DNA of 64,000 nt from positions 62,001 through 126,000 of the forward strand of contig JAGHZU010000006.1 of NCBI GenBank assembly GCA_017745235.1, read 5' to 3'. Both the position numbers and the translations under genes were made by a program. This DNA comes from Caulobacter sp. GTDB lineage: Bacteria > Pseudomonadota > Alphaproteobacteria > Caulobacterales > Caulobacteraceae. Positions 38,767 to 47,416 of this stretch are shown one piece after another; within the stretch, counting starts at the first letter, position 1, and each line of letters starts with the position of its first letter. The notes below the pieces were generated by a model. That model was not told the DNA's origin, made no database searches, and worked only from the letters and a program-made list of their open reading frames with translations.

Positions 38767-39085
38767 CCCCAGGGGCATGAGATCAGAGGGGGACGGGATC
38801 TTGCCCATTCCGTCCTCCGCCTAGCAGATCCGTCGCCCGTCCCAGGTCTGACGCCCTTGGGATGTGGCGTGGATTGGTCGGTCGTGGGGCGCGACCTTCC
38901 CGAGCTTGTCGGCGGTCTTGGCCGTCCCTTCGGGTCACAGCCACGACCTCCTGTCATCGGCCGGCGCGCCGTTCTTAGCTGCCCCCGACGAGTGGTTGTC
39001 GTGTTAGGGCGTCGCGATACTCACCCTTGCCACTTCCAGCGCCATCGCGCCAAAAAAGGGGGATGGTCGGAGTTTCAATGCGGGC
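38767..39085. other. gap between prfH and the TetR gene
   Basis: 319 bases without a supportable gene. GGGACGGG (38790-38797) and CCCGTCCC (38836-38843) are exact complements with a 38-base loop and could form a transcript-end structure after prfH; no T-run follows. Confidence 0.4.
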
Positions 39086-39682
39086 ATGACCCAGACACGT
39101 TTGAAGGGGGCGGAACGACGCGAGCGCTTCCTGGATGCAGCGGCGCAGATCGTCATCGAACAGGGGGTCGCGGCCGTCACCATGGACGGGGTGGCCGCGC
39201 TCACGGGCGTCACCAAGGCGCTGGGGTATCGCTATTTCAGTGATCGTGACGATCTGCTGACCGCGCTGTTCGACCGCGAGACGCAGATCTATGTCGAGCG
39301 CCTGGCGACCGAGGTCGGGCCGACGTCCAGCTTCGAGGACTGGGTTCGCGGCGCGCTGAAGTATTGGTGCCGCCGGGCCGACGAGCGCGGCGAGCTCTTC
39401 ATGCGCCTGGTCAGGGACTGCGGTCCGCTGGCCGAGCGCGCGCGGGCCAACCGCAAGGCCGACGCCGACGGCTGGGCGCTGGGCTTGCAGAAGGCCTTCG
39501 GACTGCCCGCGCGGCAGGCCAGGCAATATGCATGGTTCATGGTCGCCGGCACGGCCGGCGCGCTGGACGCCCGCGACGGCGACGACGAGGCCATGATCGA
39601 GGCGATCACCCTGGCCGTGGTCGCCGGCGCGAAGGCCTTGGCCAAGAAGTACGGCGAACCACGCCCCGCCAAGACTTCCTGA
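39086..39682 (+). CDS. TetR-family transcriptional regulator
   Basis: 198-residue repressor-type protein. The N-terminal helix-turn-helix (FLDAAAQIVIEQGVAAVTM to KALGYRYFSDRDDLLTALFD) is complete; the C-terminal ligand domain is unassigned. It precedes a GST gene and a receptor gene that carry the same long palindrome upstream, so it is the likely regulator of both. No such palindrome lies in front of the TetR gene itself. Confidence 0.9.
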   Translation: MTQTRLKGAERRERFLDAAAQIVIEQGVAAVTMDGVAALTGVTKALGYRYFSDRDDLLTALFDRETQIYVERLATEVGPTSSFEDWVRGALKYWCRRADERGELFMRLVRDCGPLAERARANRKADADGWALGLQKAFGLPARQARQYAWFMVAGTAGALDARDGDDEAMIEAITLAVVAGAKALAKKYGEPRPAKTS

Positions 39683-39706
39683 GGCTGCATGCGAATGGCG
39701 ATTGCC

Positions 39707-39744
39707 CTCGTCGTTAAGTGACGATACCGTTACTTAACGACGAG
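39707..39744 (+). promoter_or_regulatory. 13-bp inverted repeat, probable TetR operator 1
   Basis: CTCGTCGTTAAGT (39707-39719) and ACTTAACGACGAG (39732-39744) are exact complements around 12 bases. The inner part, AAGTGACG-A-TA-C-CGTTACTT, is nearly palindromic and recurs at 40438-40459. It lies between the TetR and GST genes. The recurrence favours an operator over a mere terminator. Confidence 0.65.
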
Positions 39745-39791
39745 GCGTCGAGACCTCGCGCGCGGCGGAACGCCCAGGGAGGTGATGACAC

Positions 39792-40403
39792 ATGAAGCTC
39801 TATGGCGAGGACAATCCCGCGCCCAACCCGCGCCGGGTTCGCATCTTTCTGGCGGAGAAGGGGGCGGCGGTCGAACACGTGCGTGTGCCGTTGCGCGAGC
39901 GGGCTCACAAGGCCGAGGCCTTCCTGGAGAAGAACTCGCTGGGCCAGGTGCCCGTCCTGGAACTGGACGACGGCAGTTTCCTCAGCGAGAGCGTCAGCAT
40001 CTGCCGGTATCTCGATGGCCTGTATCCTGATCCGCCGCTCTTTGGCGACACACCCAAGGCGCAGGCGACCATCGACATGTGGATCCGGCGCATCGAGTTC
40101 CAATTGATGGCGCCGATCGCCCACATCTGGCGGCACACCCATCCGCTGACGGCGGGCCTGCTCACCCAGTTCAAGGATTTCGGCGAGTCCAACCGCGCCC
40201 ATGCCGACCGGGTCTATCGCTGGCTGGACGGCGAACTGGCCGACAGGACGTTTATCGCTGGTCCGGCCTACAGCATGGCCGACATCGTGGCGCTCACCAC
40301 CGTCGATTTCGGGCGGATGATCGGTGTCGCGGTTCCGGAAGACTGTAGCCGGGTCCTGGCCTGGCTCGACCATGTTTCCCGGAGGCCTAGCGCCGCGGCT
40401 TGA
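39792..40403 (+). CDS. glutathione S-transferase
   Basis: 203-residue cytosolic GST. The thioredoxin-like N-domain is shown by MKLYGEDNPAPNPRRVRIFL and NSLGQVPVLELDDG, with the glutathione-binding SES following; the helical C-domain has FIAGPAYSMADIVALTTVDF. The ribosome site GGGAGG precedes the ATG. Preceded by TetR operator 1, it probably conjugates or isomerises an electrophile whose uptake or exposure the TetR senses. Confidence 0.92.
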   Translation: MKLYGEDNPAPNPRRVRIFLAEKGAAVEHVRVPLRERAHKAEAFLEKNSLGQVPVLELDDGSFLSESVSICRYLDGLYPDPPLFGDTPKAQATIDMWIRRIEFQLMAPIAHIWRHTHPLTAGLLTQFKDFGESNRAHADRVYRWLDGELADRTFIAGPAYSMADIVALTTVDFGRMIGVAVPEDCSRVLAWLDHVSRRPSAAA

Positions 40404-40417
40404 CGAACGATCGTTCG
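40404..40417. promoter_or_regulatory. 14-bp perfect palindrome CGAACGATCGTTCG
   Basis: Immediately after the GST stop. GAACGATCGTTC is of the kind often bound by TetR-family dimers. It lies 20 bases upstream of the second copy of the longer operator. Confidence 0.45.
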
Positions 40418-40437
40418 AAAGCTGTTGTCACGCCCAT

Positions 40438-40459
40438 TAAGTGACGGTAGCGTTACTTA
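40438..40459 (+). promoter_or_regulatory. probable TetR operator 2, before the receptor gene
   Basis: AAGTGACG-G-TA-G-CGTTACTT repeats the core of operator 1 with two base changes that are symmetrical (A/C to G/G around the central TA). It lies about 150 bases upstream of the receptor ATG. Two further small stems follow: GTGAGCC/GGCTCAC at 40494-40511 and AGCCGC/GCGGCT at 40575-40589, the latter just before the AGAGGAGG ribosome site. Confidence 0.65.
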
Positions 40460-40606
40460 GGCGTCCCGGGCCCGGACGTCATTCCACGGCGCGGTGAGCC
40501 CATCGGCTCACCCAACCATCCACGGTCGCCTGCGGGCGGGCGGCGATGGCTTGCGTCCGTCAGATCACAAAAGAAGCCGCGCAGCGGCTCAGAGGAGGAA
40601 TGCGCC

Positions 40607-42979
40607 ATGCCTTTCCAATCGCGCTCGTCGCGTCTCCGTAGGACGGAATTGCTGTTGGGGGCGTCGGTCGGCGTCGCCGGCCTGCTCGCCGCGGGGGCGG
40701 CCTGGGCGGAAGACCCCGAGGCTCGCGCCGCGGGCCCGGTCGTCACTGTCGAGGAGATCATGGTCACCGCCCAGAAGCGGGCCGAGAACGTGCAGGACGT
40801 GCCCCTGGCCATCACCGCCGCGCGCGGCGAGACGCTGGCGGCGATGAACGTGACCCAGCCCCAGCAACTGTCGCTGATCGATCCCAGCGTCCGCTTCAAG
40901 CAGAGTCTGAGCAGCAGCGCCTCGGGCCTGACGATCCGCGGGGTCGGCACCAGCAGCTTCTCGGCGGGGATCGAGCAGAGCATCTCCACCGTCGTCGACG
41001 GCGTGGTGCTGGCCGATCCGTCGAGCCTGGCGACCCTGGCCGACATCGAGCGGGTCGAGATCCTGCGTGGGCCGCAGGGCATGCTGTTTGGCAAGAACGC
41101 CTCGGCGGGTCTGGTTCATTTCATCACGACCCGGCCCAAGCTGAACGAGAACAGCGGCCAGCTTCACGTCCAGTACGGCGAGCGCGGGGAGGAGGTGCTT
41201 CAGGCGATCGGCAACGTGGCCCTTGGCGACAATCTGGCTTTGCGCCTGGTGGCCACGCACAACGCCCGCGACGGCCTGATCCGCAACGTCGCCAAGGACG
41301 GCGTCCTGACCGATCCGCAGGATGTCAGCACTCTTGCGCTGAAGCTGCTATGGCGTCCGCGCGACGATTTGACGGTCTATTTCTCGGCCGACCGGACGGA
41401 GAACGACGCCTTCTGCTGCTCGTCCACCTGGCGCAAGGTGACGCCAGGCTACGCCCCCGCCGTGACCAACGCCCGCTATGGGATCGTCGCCGGGCCCAAG
41501 AATCTGCTGGTGGCGGCGAACGGACCGTCCCAGGGCAAGTCGACCGCTCAGGGCGGAACGTTGCAGGTCGACTACGACCTGGGCGAACTGACCCTGACCT
41601 CGATCAGCGCCTATCGATCGGTCAAGCGCGAAGCCTATTACGACGGCGACCTGACGCCGGTCAGCTATGTCGACGTGAACGGCGGGGCAGGGAAGACCGA
41701 CTGGCTCAGCCAGGAACTGCGACTGACCTCGCCGATCGGCGAGCGCTTCGACTACGTGGCGGGCCTCTATCTCTACCACTCCAAGGCCTCGTCGCTGATC
41801 CGCCAGCGCGGCCAGCTCAGCTGGATCGTGCCGGCCTCGAACGGCGCGGTCGTGCCGGTCGTCCCCGGCGCGCCCCTGGGAACGATCTTCGAAACCTCGA
41901 CGGTCAACGACGTCAACTCGACCAGCTATGCGGGGTTCGGCCAGGTGGCGTTCCACATCACGCCCAAGCTGGACCTGATCGCCGGCGCGCGTGTGACCCG
42001 CGACGAGCTTTCGCTGGATTACCATCGAGCCCCGACGCCGGGCACGGTCTATATCCCGGGGTCGGTCACGGTGAATCTGCACCAGGAGGTCAGCAACACC
42101 AATCTCTCCTGGCGGATCGGGCCGCGTTACAATTTCAGCGACGACGTCATGGTCTACGCGACCGTGTCGCGGGGCTATAAGGGGCCGGGCTTCAGCGGGC
42201 TCAGCGCCGCCAATAGCCTGGCCGACCAGCGTGTCCAGCCGGAAATTCCGACCAGCTACGAGTTGGGCGTGAAGGCCGCGTTCCTGGATCGCCGCCTGAT
42301 CCTCAACGCCGACATCTACAGCACCACGGTCAAGAACTTCCAGGCGCAGGTCTCCGACCTGACCAGCGCCACCTATTCCTCGCGGATCACCAATGCGGGC
42401 GAGATCAAGACGCGGGGCGTGGAGGCCAATCTGGTGGCGCGGCCGATGACGGGCCTCAACATTACCGCGGGGGTCGCCTACACCCACGCCCGCTACGCCG
42501 ACTTCAACGGCGTGCAGTGCTACTTCGGTCAGCCCAAGGTGGCTCAGGGCGGGCCCTGCACCGCGCCGCCGTCTAATCCAGCCTCGCTGGACGGCTTCTT
42601 CAACGCCAAGGGCCTGAGCCTGGCCGGTGTGCCCGACTGGGTCTATGGCGTGAGCGCGGTCTACGAGCGGCCGCTGACCACCGGACTCCAGGGTTTCGTC
42701 CAGGCCAACTGGAACTGGCAGAGCGACATCAACTACTCGATCAGCGGCGACCCGGGCACGATCCAGAAGGCCTACGGCCTGCTGGGCGGCCGGTTGGGCG
42801 TGTCGGCGCCGGACAAGGCCTGGAGCGTGGCGCTCTACGCCAGCAATCTGCTCGACAAGCGCTACGCCGCCCAAATCACCCCGTCGCCCGTCACCGCGCT
42901 GAACCCCGGCGGGTACGTGCAGTACTTCAGCCCGGACTCCGTGCGCCGGGTGGGGATCAGCCTGGACCTGGCCTTCTAG
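40607..42979 (+). CDS. TonB-dependent receptor (TetR/GST locus)
   Basis: 790-residue outer-membrane transporter. Signal peptide (VAGLLAAGAAWAED), TonB box region EEIMVTAQKRAENVQDVP, plug to about 190 with IERVEILRGPQGMLFGKNAS, and a barrel ending RRVGISLDLAF. This plug form is abundant in Caulobacter and sphingomonads for siderophores, sterol-like or aromatic compounds; cargo cannot be told. The locus pairs it with a cytosolic and an exported GST. Confidence 0.93.
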   Translation: MPFQSRSSRLRRTELLLGASVGVAGLLAAGAAWAEDPEARAAGPVVTVEEIMVTAQKRAENVQDVPLAITAARGETLAAMNVTQPQQLSLIDPSVRFKQSLSSSASGLTIRGVGTSSFSAGIEQSISTVVDGVVLADPSSLATLADIERVEILRGPQGMLFGKNASAGLVHFITTRPKLNENSGQLHVQYGERGEEVLQAIGNVALGDNLALRLVATHNARDGLIRNVAKDGVLTDPQDVSTLALKLLWRPRDDLTVYFSADRTENDAFCCSSTWRKVTPGYAPAVTNARYGIVAGPKNLLVAANGPSQGKSTAQGGTLQVDYDLGELTLTSISAYRSVKREAYYDGDLTPVSYVDVNGGAGKTDWLSQELRLTSPIGERFDYVAGLYLYHSKASSLIRQRGQLSWIVPASNGAVVPVVPGAPLGTIFETSTVNDVNSTSYAGFGQVAFHITPKLDLIAGARVTRDELSLDYHRAPTPGTVYIPGSVTVNLHQEVSNTNLSWRIGPRYNFSDDVMVYATVSRGYKGPGFSGLSAANSLADQRVQPEIPTSYELGVKAAFLDRRLILNADIYSTTVKNFQAQVSDLTSATYSSRITNAGEIKTRGVEANLVARPMTGLNITAGVAYTHARYADFNGVQCYFGQPKVAQGGPCTAPPSNPASLDGFFNAKGLSLAGVPDWVYGVSAVYERPLTTGLQGFVQANWNWQSDINYSISGDPGTIQKAYGLLGGRLGVSAPDKAWSVALYASNLLDKRYAAQITPSPVTALNPGGYVQYFSPDSVRRVGISLDLAF

Positions 42980-43101
42980 ACCCTGCTCGCGCAACGCCCT
43001 TGCACTCGGCGCCTGGGACGAGGCGGCCGCGCCAGCGCGAGCGGCACGGCCGATGAAGCCTCGTCCCGCTTTTTCCCCACGCCACTCTTCAGGAAAGCCA
43101 A

Positions 43102-43893
43102 ATGAAACAGTCCATGGGACGCCGAGCCTCGCTGGGCGCTCTGGCCGGTCTGGCCGCCTCGCCTTTGATCGCTGCGAACGCCAGCGCCAAGCCGGCCAGG
43201 CCCCTGCCGCCGATCACGATCTATCATCTGGAAGGCCGCCGCTCCGAGCGGATCGTCTGGCTTATGGAGGAGCTGGGCTTCCCCTACGAACTCAAGTTCA
43301 AGCGCGGCGATCTGGCCGGCTCCATGGCCATGATCCGCGAGTTCAGCCCGGTGGTGCCGATGGCCCCGACCGTGAAGTATGGCGACCAGGTTCTGGTCGA
43401 GTCCGGCGCGATCATCGAACTGATCCTCAATCGCCACGCCCCGGGACGGTTGCAGCCGGCGCTGGATAGCCGCGATTATCCAAACTACCTGATGTGGATG
43501 CACTTCGCCGAGGGCAGCCTGGCGGCGCGTCTGTTCTCCGACTATCGCGCCTGGACGGCCCAGCCGCCGAAGCAGCGCTCGCGCCTGGTCGACTCCGAAG
43601 CCGTCGTGCAGTTCGCGGAGAACTTCCTGGGTCAGCATCCCTGGTTCGGCGGCGCGGCCTTTTCCGCCGCCGACATCATGATGATGTTCCCACTGAACGC
43701 CGCGACCGGTTTGAACCTCGTGGAGGAGGCGCAGTTTCCGAACGTCGCGGCCTGGAAGGCCAGGATCGAGGCGCGCCCCGCCTACCAGCACATGTTGGCC
43801 AAGGCGCGTCCGGACGGCATGATCGGCGGCTTGCCGCGCTTGCCCCAGCACGCGCCCGCCGGCCCGCGGGAGACGTTGAAAGCGCCTGGGTAG
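43102..43893 (+). CDS. Tat-exported glutathione S-transferase-like protein
   Basis: 263-residue GST-fold protein with N-terminal signal GRRASLGALAGLAASPLIA, which looks like a Tat signal, placing a GST domain in the periplasm. The N-domain reads IYHLEGRRSERIVWLMEELG and VVPMAPTVKYGDQVLVESGA; the C-domain has HPWFGGAAFSAADIMMMFPL. Most GSTs are cytosolic because glutathione is mainly there, so export is odd. It is 122 bases after the receptor and likely co-transcribed. Confidence 0.85.
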   Translation: MKQSMGRRASLGALAGLAASPLIAANASAKPARPLPPITIYHLEGRRSERIVWLMEELGFPYELKFKRGDLAGSMAMIREFSPVVPMAPTVKYGDQVLVESGAIIELILNRHAPGRLQPALDSRDYPNYLMWMHFAEGSLAARLFSDYRAWTAQPPKQRSRLVDSEAVVQFAENFLGQHPWFGGAAFSAADIMMMFPLNAATGLNLVEEAQFPNVAAWKARIEARPAYQHMLAKARPDGMIGGLPRLPQHAPAGPRETLKAPG

Positions 43894-44005
43894 GCCAGGC
43901 TGCCATGACGAACAGGTTGGGACAGCCTTGGCTGGCTCCGCCAGAATCAGCGCCCCCTCAACCAACGTCCCGGCACGGCTTTGGAGTGTTGTGACACCGA
44001 TGTCG

Positions 44006-44752
44006 CTACGCAGCGGCAGGCGAGAAGGTTATCCGCCAACGCCGCGCTTGGACGCCGACATAGGGCGCGCAAGCCTGCACGGCGCGCACGGCGGCGCGTT
44101 CGGCCAGCAAGGTCTGGGGGTCAACTGCGGCATTGCGCAGGCGGATGACCTTGGGAATGTCGCCCAAGCCGCCATTGGGTTGAATTTCAAGGGTCAGGGT
44201 CACCTGACGAGGTGAAGCCGGCCGCCAGCAAGGCGAGATCCGCCGCCATAGGTCACCTGTTGGTGTCGCAGGCCTGGGACCGGTTTCGGGCAGCGAGGCG
44301 GCGGCGTAGAGATCAACGCCTTGGGCGCTTTCGCCTTCGCCCAATCCAGGGTCGGCGGCGCTGAAACCCTTGTTCGCAAGGGGGCGTGCAGGCCGGGCTG
44401 AAGCTTCCGACGTTCCGGTCGACGACGATTTCGACGACGAGCCGAAGAAGGTGTCCAGGCTTTCCGAAGGGGCTTTCGGCTCGGGCGTGGGCGATTCTTC
44501 GGCGTTACTCGAGTGGGCCGAAGCTTCGACCATCCGCTCAAGCGTCTCCGACAAGGAGGGCTGAGCGCTCGTGGGCTGGCCGCTGACCAAGGTGACGCTG
44601 ACCGCGACTTGTTCGCGTGGCGTCAGCGGCGTCGGGCCTTTCAGCAGGGCTGGCCCCAGGAAGAGGGCGACGTGGAGGCAAACGGCGGTGGCCGCCGCCA
44701 GGGCCCGGCGGCGGAGGTCGTCTCGAGAAGCGGCGTTTGAGGACTCCAGCAT
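44006..44752 (-). CDS. TonB/TolA-like energy-transducer protein
   Basis: 248-residue protein with one N-terminal membrane helix (LAAATAVCLHVALFLGPALL), a Pro/Ser/Glu-rich periplasmic linker and a C-terminal domain (ISPCWRPASPRQVTLTLEIQ onward) resembling the TolA/TonB C-terminal fold. It could couple proton motive force to one of the nearby receptors, although no ExbB/ExbD genes accompany it. ATG 44752 is preceded by AAGG; a start 60 bases earlier is possible. It converges with the exported GST gene. Confidence 0.7.
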   Translation of the reverse strand: MLESSNAASRDDLRRRALAAATAVCLHVALFLGPALLKGPTPLTPREQVAVSVTLVSGQPTSAQPSLSETLERMVEASAHSSNAEESPTPEPKAPSESLDTFFGSSSKSSSTGTSEASARPARPLANKGFSAADPGLGEGESAQGVDLYAAASLPETGPRPATPTGDLWRRISPCWRPASPRQVTLTLEIQPNGGLGDIPKVIRLRNAAVDPQTLLAERAAVRAVQACAPYVGVQARRWRITFSPAAA

Positions 44753-44922
44753 CGCCTTAGCTATTCGGGGCTTGGATCGCGAAGGCAATCCATAACCGCG
44801 GCTTGGCGACACTCAAACTCAAAGCGCCCCGCGGCCCGCGACGGTAAATCCCTGGGTTGCTTTTCCGTGTGCTGCTCGCTAAGCCACGCGAGCTTGGCAG
44901 TACACTGGGGGATTCGGTGGGG

Positions 44923-45033
44923 ATGATTGTCTGGTCGCGGCGGGGCGGATACTGCGCCGCCATGGCGTTCTTCACGAGTGCGATCTGTTCAGCCCAGACC
45001 ACCACGACCTACACCTATGATGTTCGCAGGTGA
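44923..45033 (+). pseudogene. 5' scrap of an RHS/YD-repeat protein
   Basis: An open frame from ATG 44923 encodes a secretory-looking start (CAAMAFFTSAICSAQ) followed at once by TTTTYTYDVRR and a stop. That is how short exported YD-repeat proteins begin, so this is probably the truncated head of a lost RHS gene just upstream of the intact pair. The rest of the gap 44813-45235 shows no gene; a G-rich ribosome site precedes 45236. Confidence 0.45.
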
Positions 45034-45235
45034 CGTCCGTGATCCGGCCGTCGGCACGGTGACGCTGATCTGCAAGCTGGAAAGGCCCGGGAAGGGCTGA
45101 GCCAGGGCGGGCCCGCCTTCCCAACGAGCCGAGAGGCTCATCCGCAACATTGCCGCGCGGCAGAGGCTGCAGGCCGATCGTCAAAAACACCTCGAGCGCC
45201 GACCGGTCGATGAGGTGATCTTTCTGGGGTGACTG

Positions 45236-47416
45236 ATGTTCAAGCGGCAACTGATCGGCATGGTGTCCCTGTGCCTTTTGGCGTGGGCCGGGGCCGCATC
45301 GGCGCGGATCGATCCGAATCTGGCTCCTCGCCCTTTTCCGAAGAACGACGGCAACGGCGTTGACTTGACGAGCGGGCAGTTCAGTTTGAACGGCCTGTCC
45401 GCGTCGATCGGGCCGTCCGGCGAGGGGGGAATGTTCTGGTCTCAGGACATCGCCAGCCAGGTAACGGACACCTCGCGTCAGACCCGGGATCCATACAGCG
45501 CCTACATCACCAATGAACTGGTCTTCCCGGACCTGCCGCCGAGCCCCTACGCGCCGCGCTATTACACCGTCGTGGTCAACGGCAAGTCGAGCCGGTTCCG
45601 GCGTAACATGGGCACTGGCGAGGTTTTTGGAAGCGCTGCAAGCCAAGGTAAGACGCTGACGTTCGACGGGACGACGGCCACCTTTACCGATGCTAGCGGC
45701 CTGACGGCGGTGTTTCTGTCGGGAACCAGTTCGTCGACCCGTCCGGCTTCCAAGATCACCCGGCCCGATGGAGAGGTGCTCACCTACTACTACTATCCGA
45801 GCGGCTCGATCCGTTCGGTCGTGTCCAGCCTGGGCTACATGCTGCGCTATACGGAGGTCGTCTATCCGGCCATCTATCCCAGCGTCACCCTGATCAACCT
45901 GGCCGTCGACTACTGTGATCCGCAGGCGGCGACCTGTGCGACCAGCGTCACCTGGCCGTCCATCACCGCGACCGGCGGCAAGCAGGTCGATGCGGCTGGG
46001 CGGGAGTTCAGTTTCAACGGCGTCCTCGGCAGCGCCGGCCAGTACAACGTCACGTGGCCGGGCCTGGCGACCGTCACCGTGAACACGTCAGACACGGGCA
46101 ACTACATGTTCCTGACCACGCCGCGCGTGACCTCGGTCACCCGGCCGACCGGAACCTGGAACTACAGCTACGAAGAAGTCCGCGACGCCGAACAGGAGAC
46201 GATCCTCAACCTGACGACCACCGTGATCGACCCGCTGAACGGCCACTCGTCGGCCAAGGCGGATTTCGACGGGTCTCTGATCGCCCGAACGGACGAGCTC
46301 AACCGGGTGTCGAACTTCACGACGGGACCCTATGGGCAGATGAGCTCGATCACGTTTCCTGAAGGCAACAAGGAGGAGCGCACGTTCGACGCCGCGGGGA
46401 TCGTCACTGGCGTGGTTATCACCCCTAAGGCAGGCAGCGGCCTAGCCGCGGCCTCCGTCTCCACGACCTATCCGGCCTCGTGCACCGACCCTGGGGTCAA
46501 TCGTAAGACCTGCCACAAGCCGATCACAGTGACCGACGCGCGCGGCGGGGTGACGGACTACACCTACGACCTGAACAGCGGCCAGGTGGCGACGGTTACT
46601 GGCCCGGCGGGACCCAACGGCGTGCGGCCGCAGACGCGCTACGTCTATGCGCCGCTCTACGCCAAGGTGAAGGACGCCTCGGGCGCGCTCGTGAACGCGG
46701 CCACGCCGGTCTACAAGCTGGTCTCGACCTCGACCTGCAAGACCGGCGCGGCGCCGGCCTGCGTGGGGACGGCCGACGAGACGCTGACCACCTACGCCTA
46801 CAACTCCAACAACCTGTGGCCGACGTCGGTGACGGTGGCCGCGGGCGACGGCTCGCTCAGCGCCACGACGACCACCAGCTATGACGCCGTGGGCAATGTG
46901 ATCAGCATCGATGGCCCGCTGCCGGGCGCGGCCGACACCGCCGTCTACAGGTACGACGTCCTGCGCCGGAAGGTGGGCGAGATCGGTCCGGCCTTCGTCA
47001 ACGACCAGGGCCAGACGCGCTATGGCGCCGCCCGCACGACCTATCACCTCAACGGCCAGGTGCAGATGGTCGAGACCGGCGTGACCACCGGCCAGGACGA
47101 TACGGCCTGGGCGGGCTTCCAGAGCCTGCAGCGCACGGTCAACGAGTACGACAATCTGGGCCGTCTGACCAAGTCCAGTCGGCAGGATGGGACGGGGGCG
47201 ACGACCTTCTCCGTCAGCCAGTTCAGCTACGACGCGCTGGACCGCCAAGTCTGCAGCACGGTGCGGATGAACCCGGCCGTGTTCGGCGCCCTGCCGGCCG
47301 ACGCCTGCGTGCTGGGGACGAGCGGCGCGAACGGACCCGATCGCATTACCCGCACCGAGTATGACGCCGCCGGCCAGGTGACCAAGGTCACCAGCGGCTA
47401 CGGGACCGGACAATGA
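45236..47416 (+). CDS. RHS/YD-repeat protein A (N-terminal partner)
   Basis: 726-residue exported protein. The signal peptide is MFKRQLIGMVSLCLLAWAGA; a region typical of RHS N-termini follows (FPKNDGNGVDLTSGQFSL), then YD-type repeats such as TTYAYNSN, TTTSYDAVGNVISIDGP, RYDVLRR, TVNEYDNLGRLTKSSRQDG and TRTEYDAAGQVTKVTSGY at the end. It ends in the middle of a repeat array where a single-chain RHS would continue. The stop overlaps the start of the next gene. It has no toxin tip of its own. Confidence 0.85.
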   Translation: MFKRQLIGMVSLCLLAWAGAASARIDPNLAPRPFPKNDGNGVDLTSGQFSLNGLSASIGPSGEGGMFWSQDIASQVTDTSRQTRDPYSAYITNELVFPDLPPSPYAPRYYTVVVNGKSSRFRRNMGTGEVFGSAASQGKTLTFDGTTATFTDASGLTAVFLSGTSSSTRPASKITRPDGEVLTYYYYPSGSIRSVVSSLGYMLRYTEVVYPAIYPSVTLINLAVDYCDPQAATCATSVTWPSITATGGKQVDAAGREFSFNGVLGSAGQYNVTWPGLATVTVNTSDTGNYMFLTTPRVTSVTRPTGTWNYSYEEVRDAEQETILNLTTTVIDPLNGHSSAKADFDGSLIARTDELNRVSNFTTGPYGQMSSITFPEGNKEERTFDAAGIVTGVVITPKAGSGLAAASVSTTYPASCTDPGVNRKTCHKPITVTDARGGVTDYTYDLNSGQVATVTGPAGPNGVRPQTRYVYAPLYAKVKDASGALVNAATPVYKLVSTSTCKTGAAPACVGTADETLTTYAYNSNNLWPTSVTVAAGDGSLSATTTTSYDAVGNVISIDGPLPGAADTAVYRYDVLRRKVGEIGPAFVNDQGQTRYGAARTTYHLNGQVQMVETGVTTGQDDTAWAGFQSLQRTVNEYDNLGRLTKSSRQDGTGATTFSVSQFSYDALDRQVCSTVRMNPAVFGALPADACVLGTSGANGPDRITRTEYDAAGQVTKVTSGYGTGQ

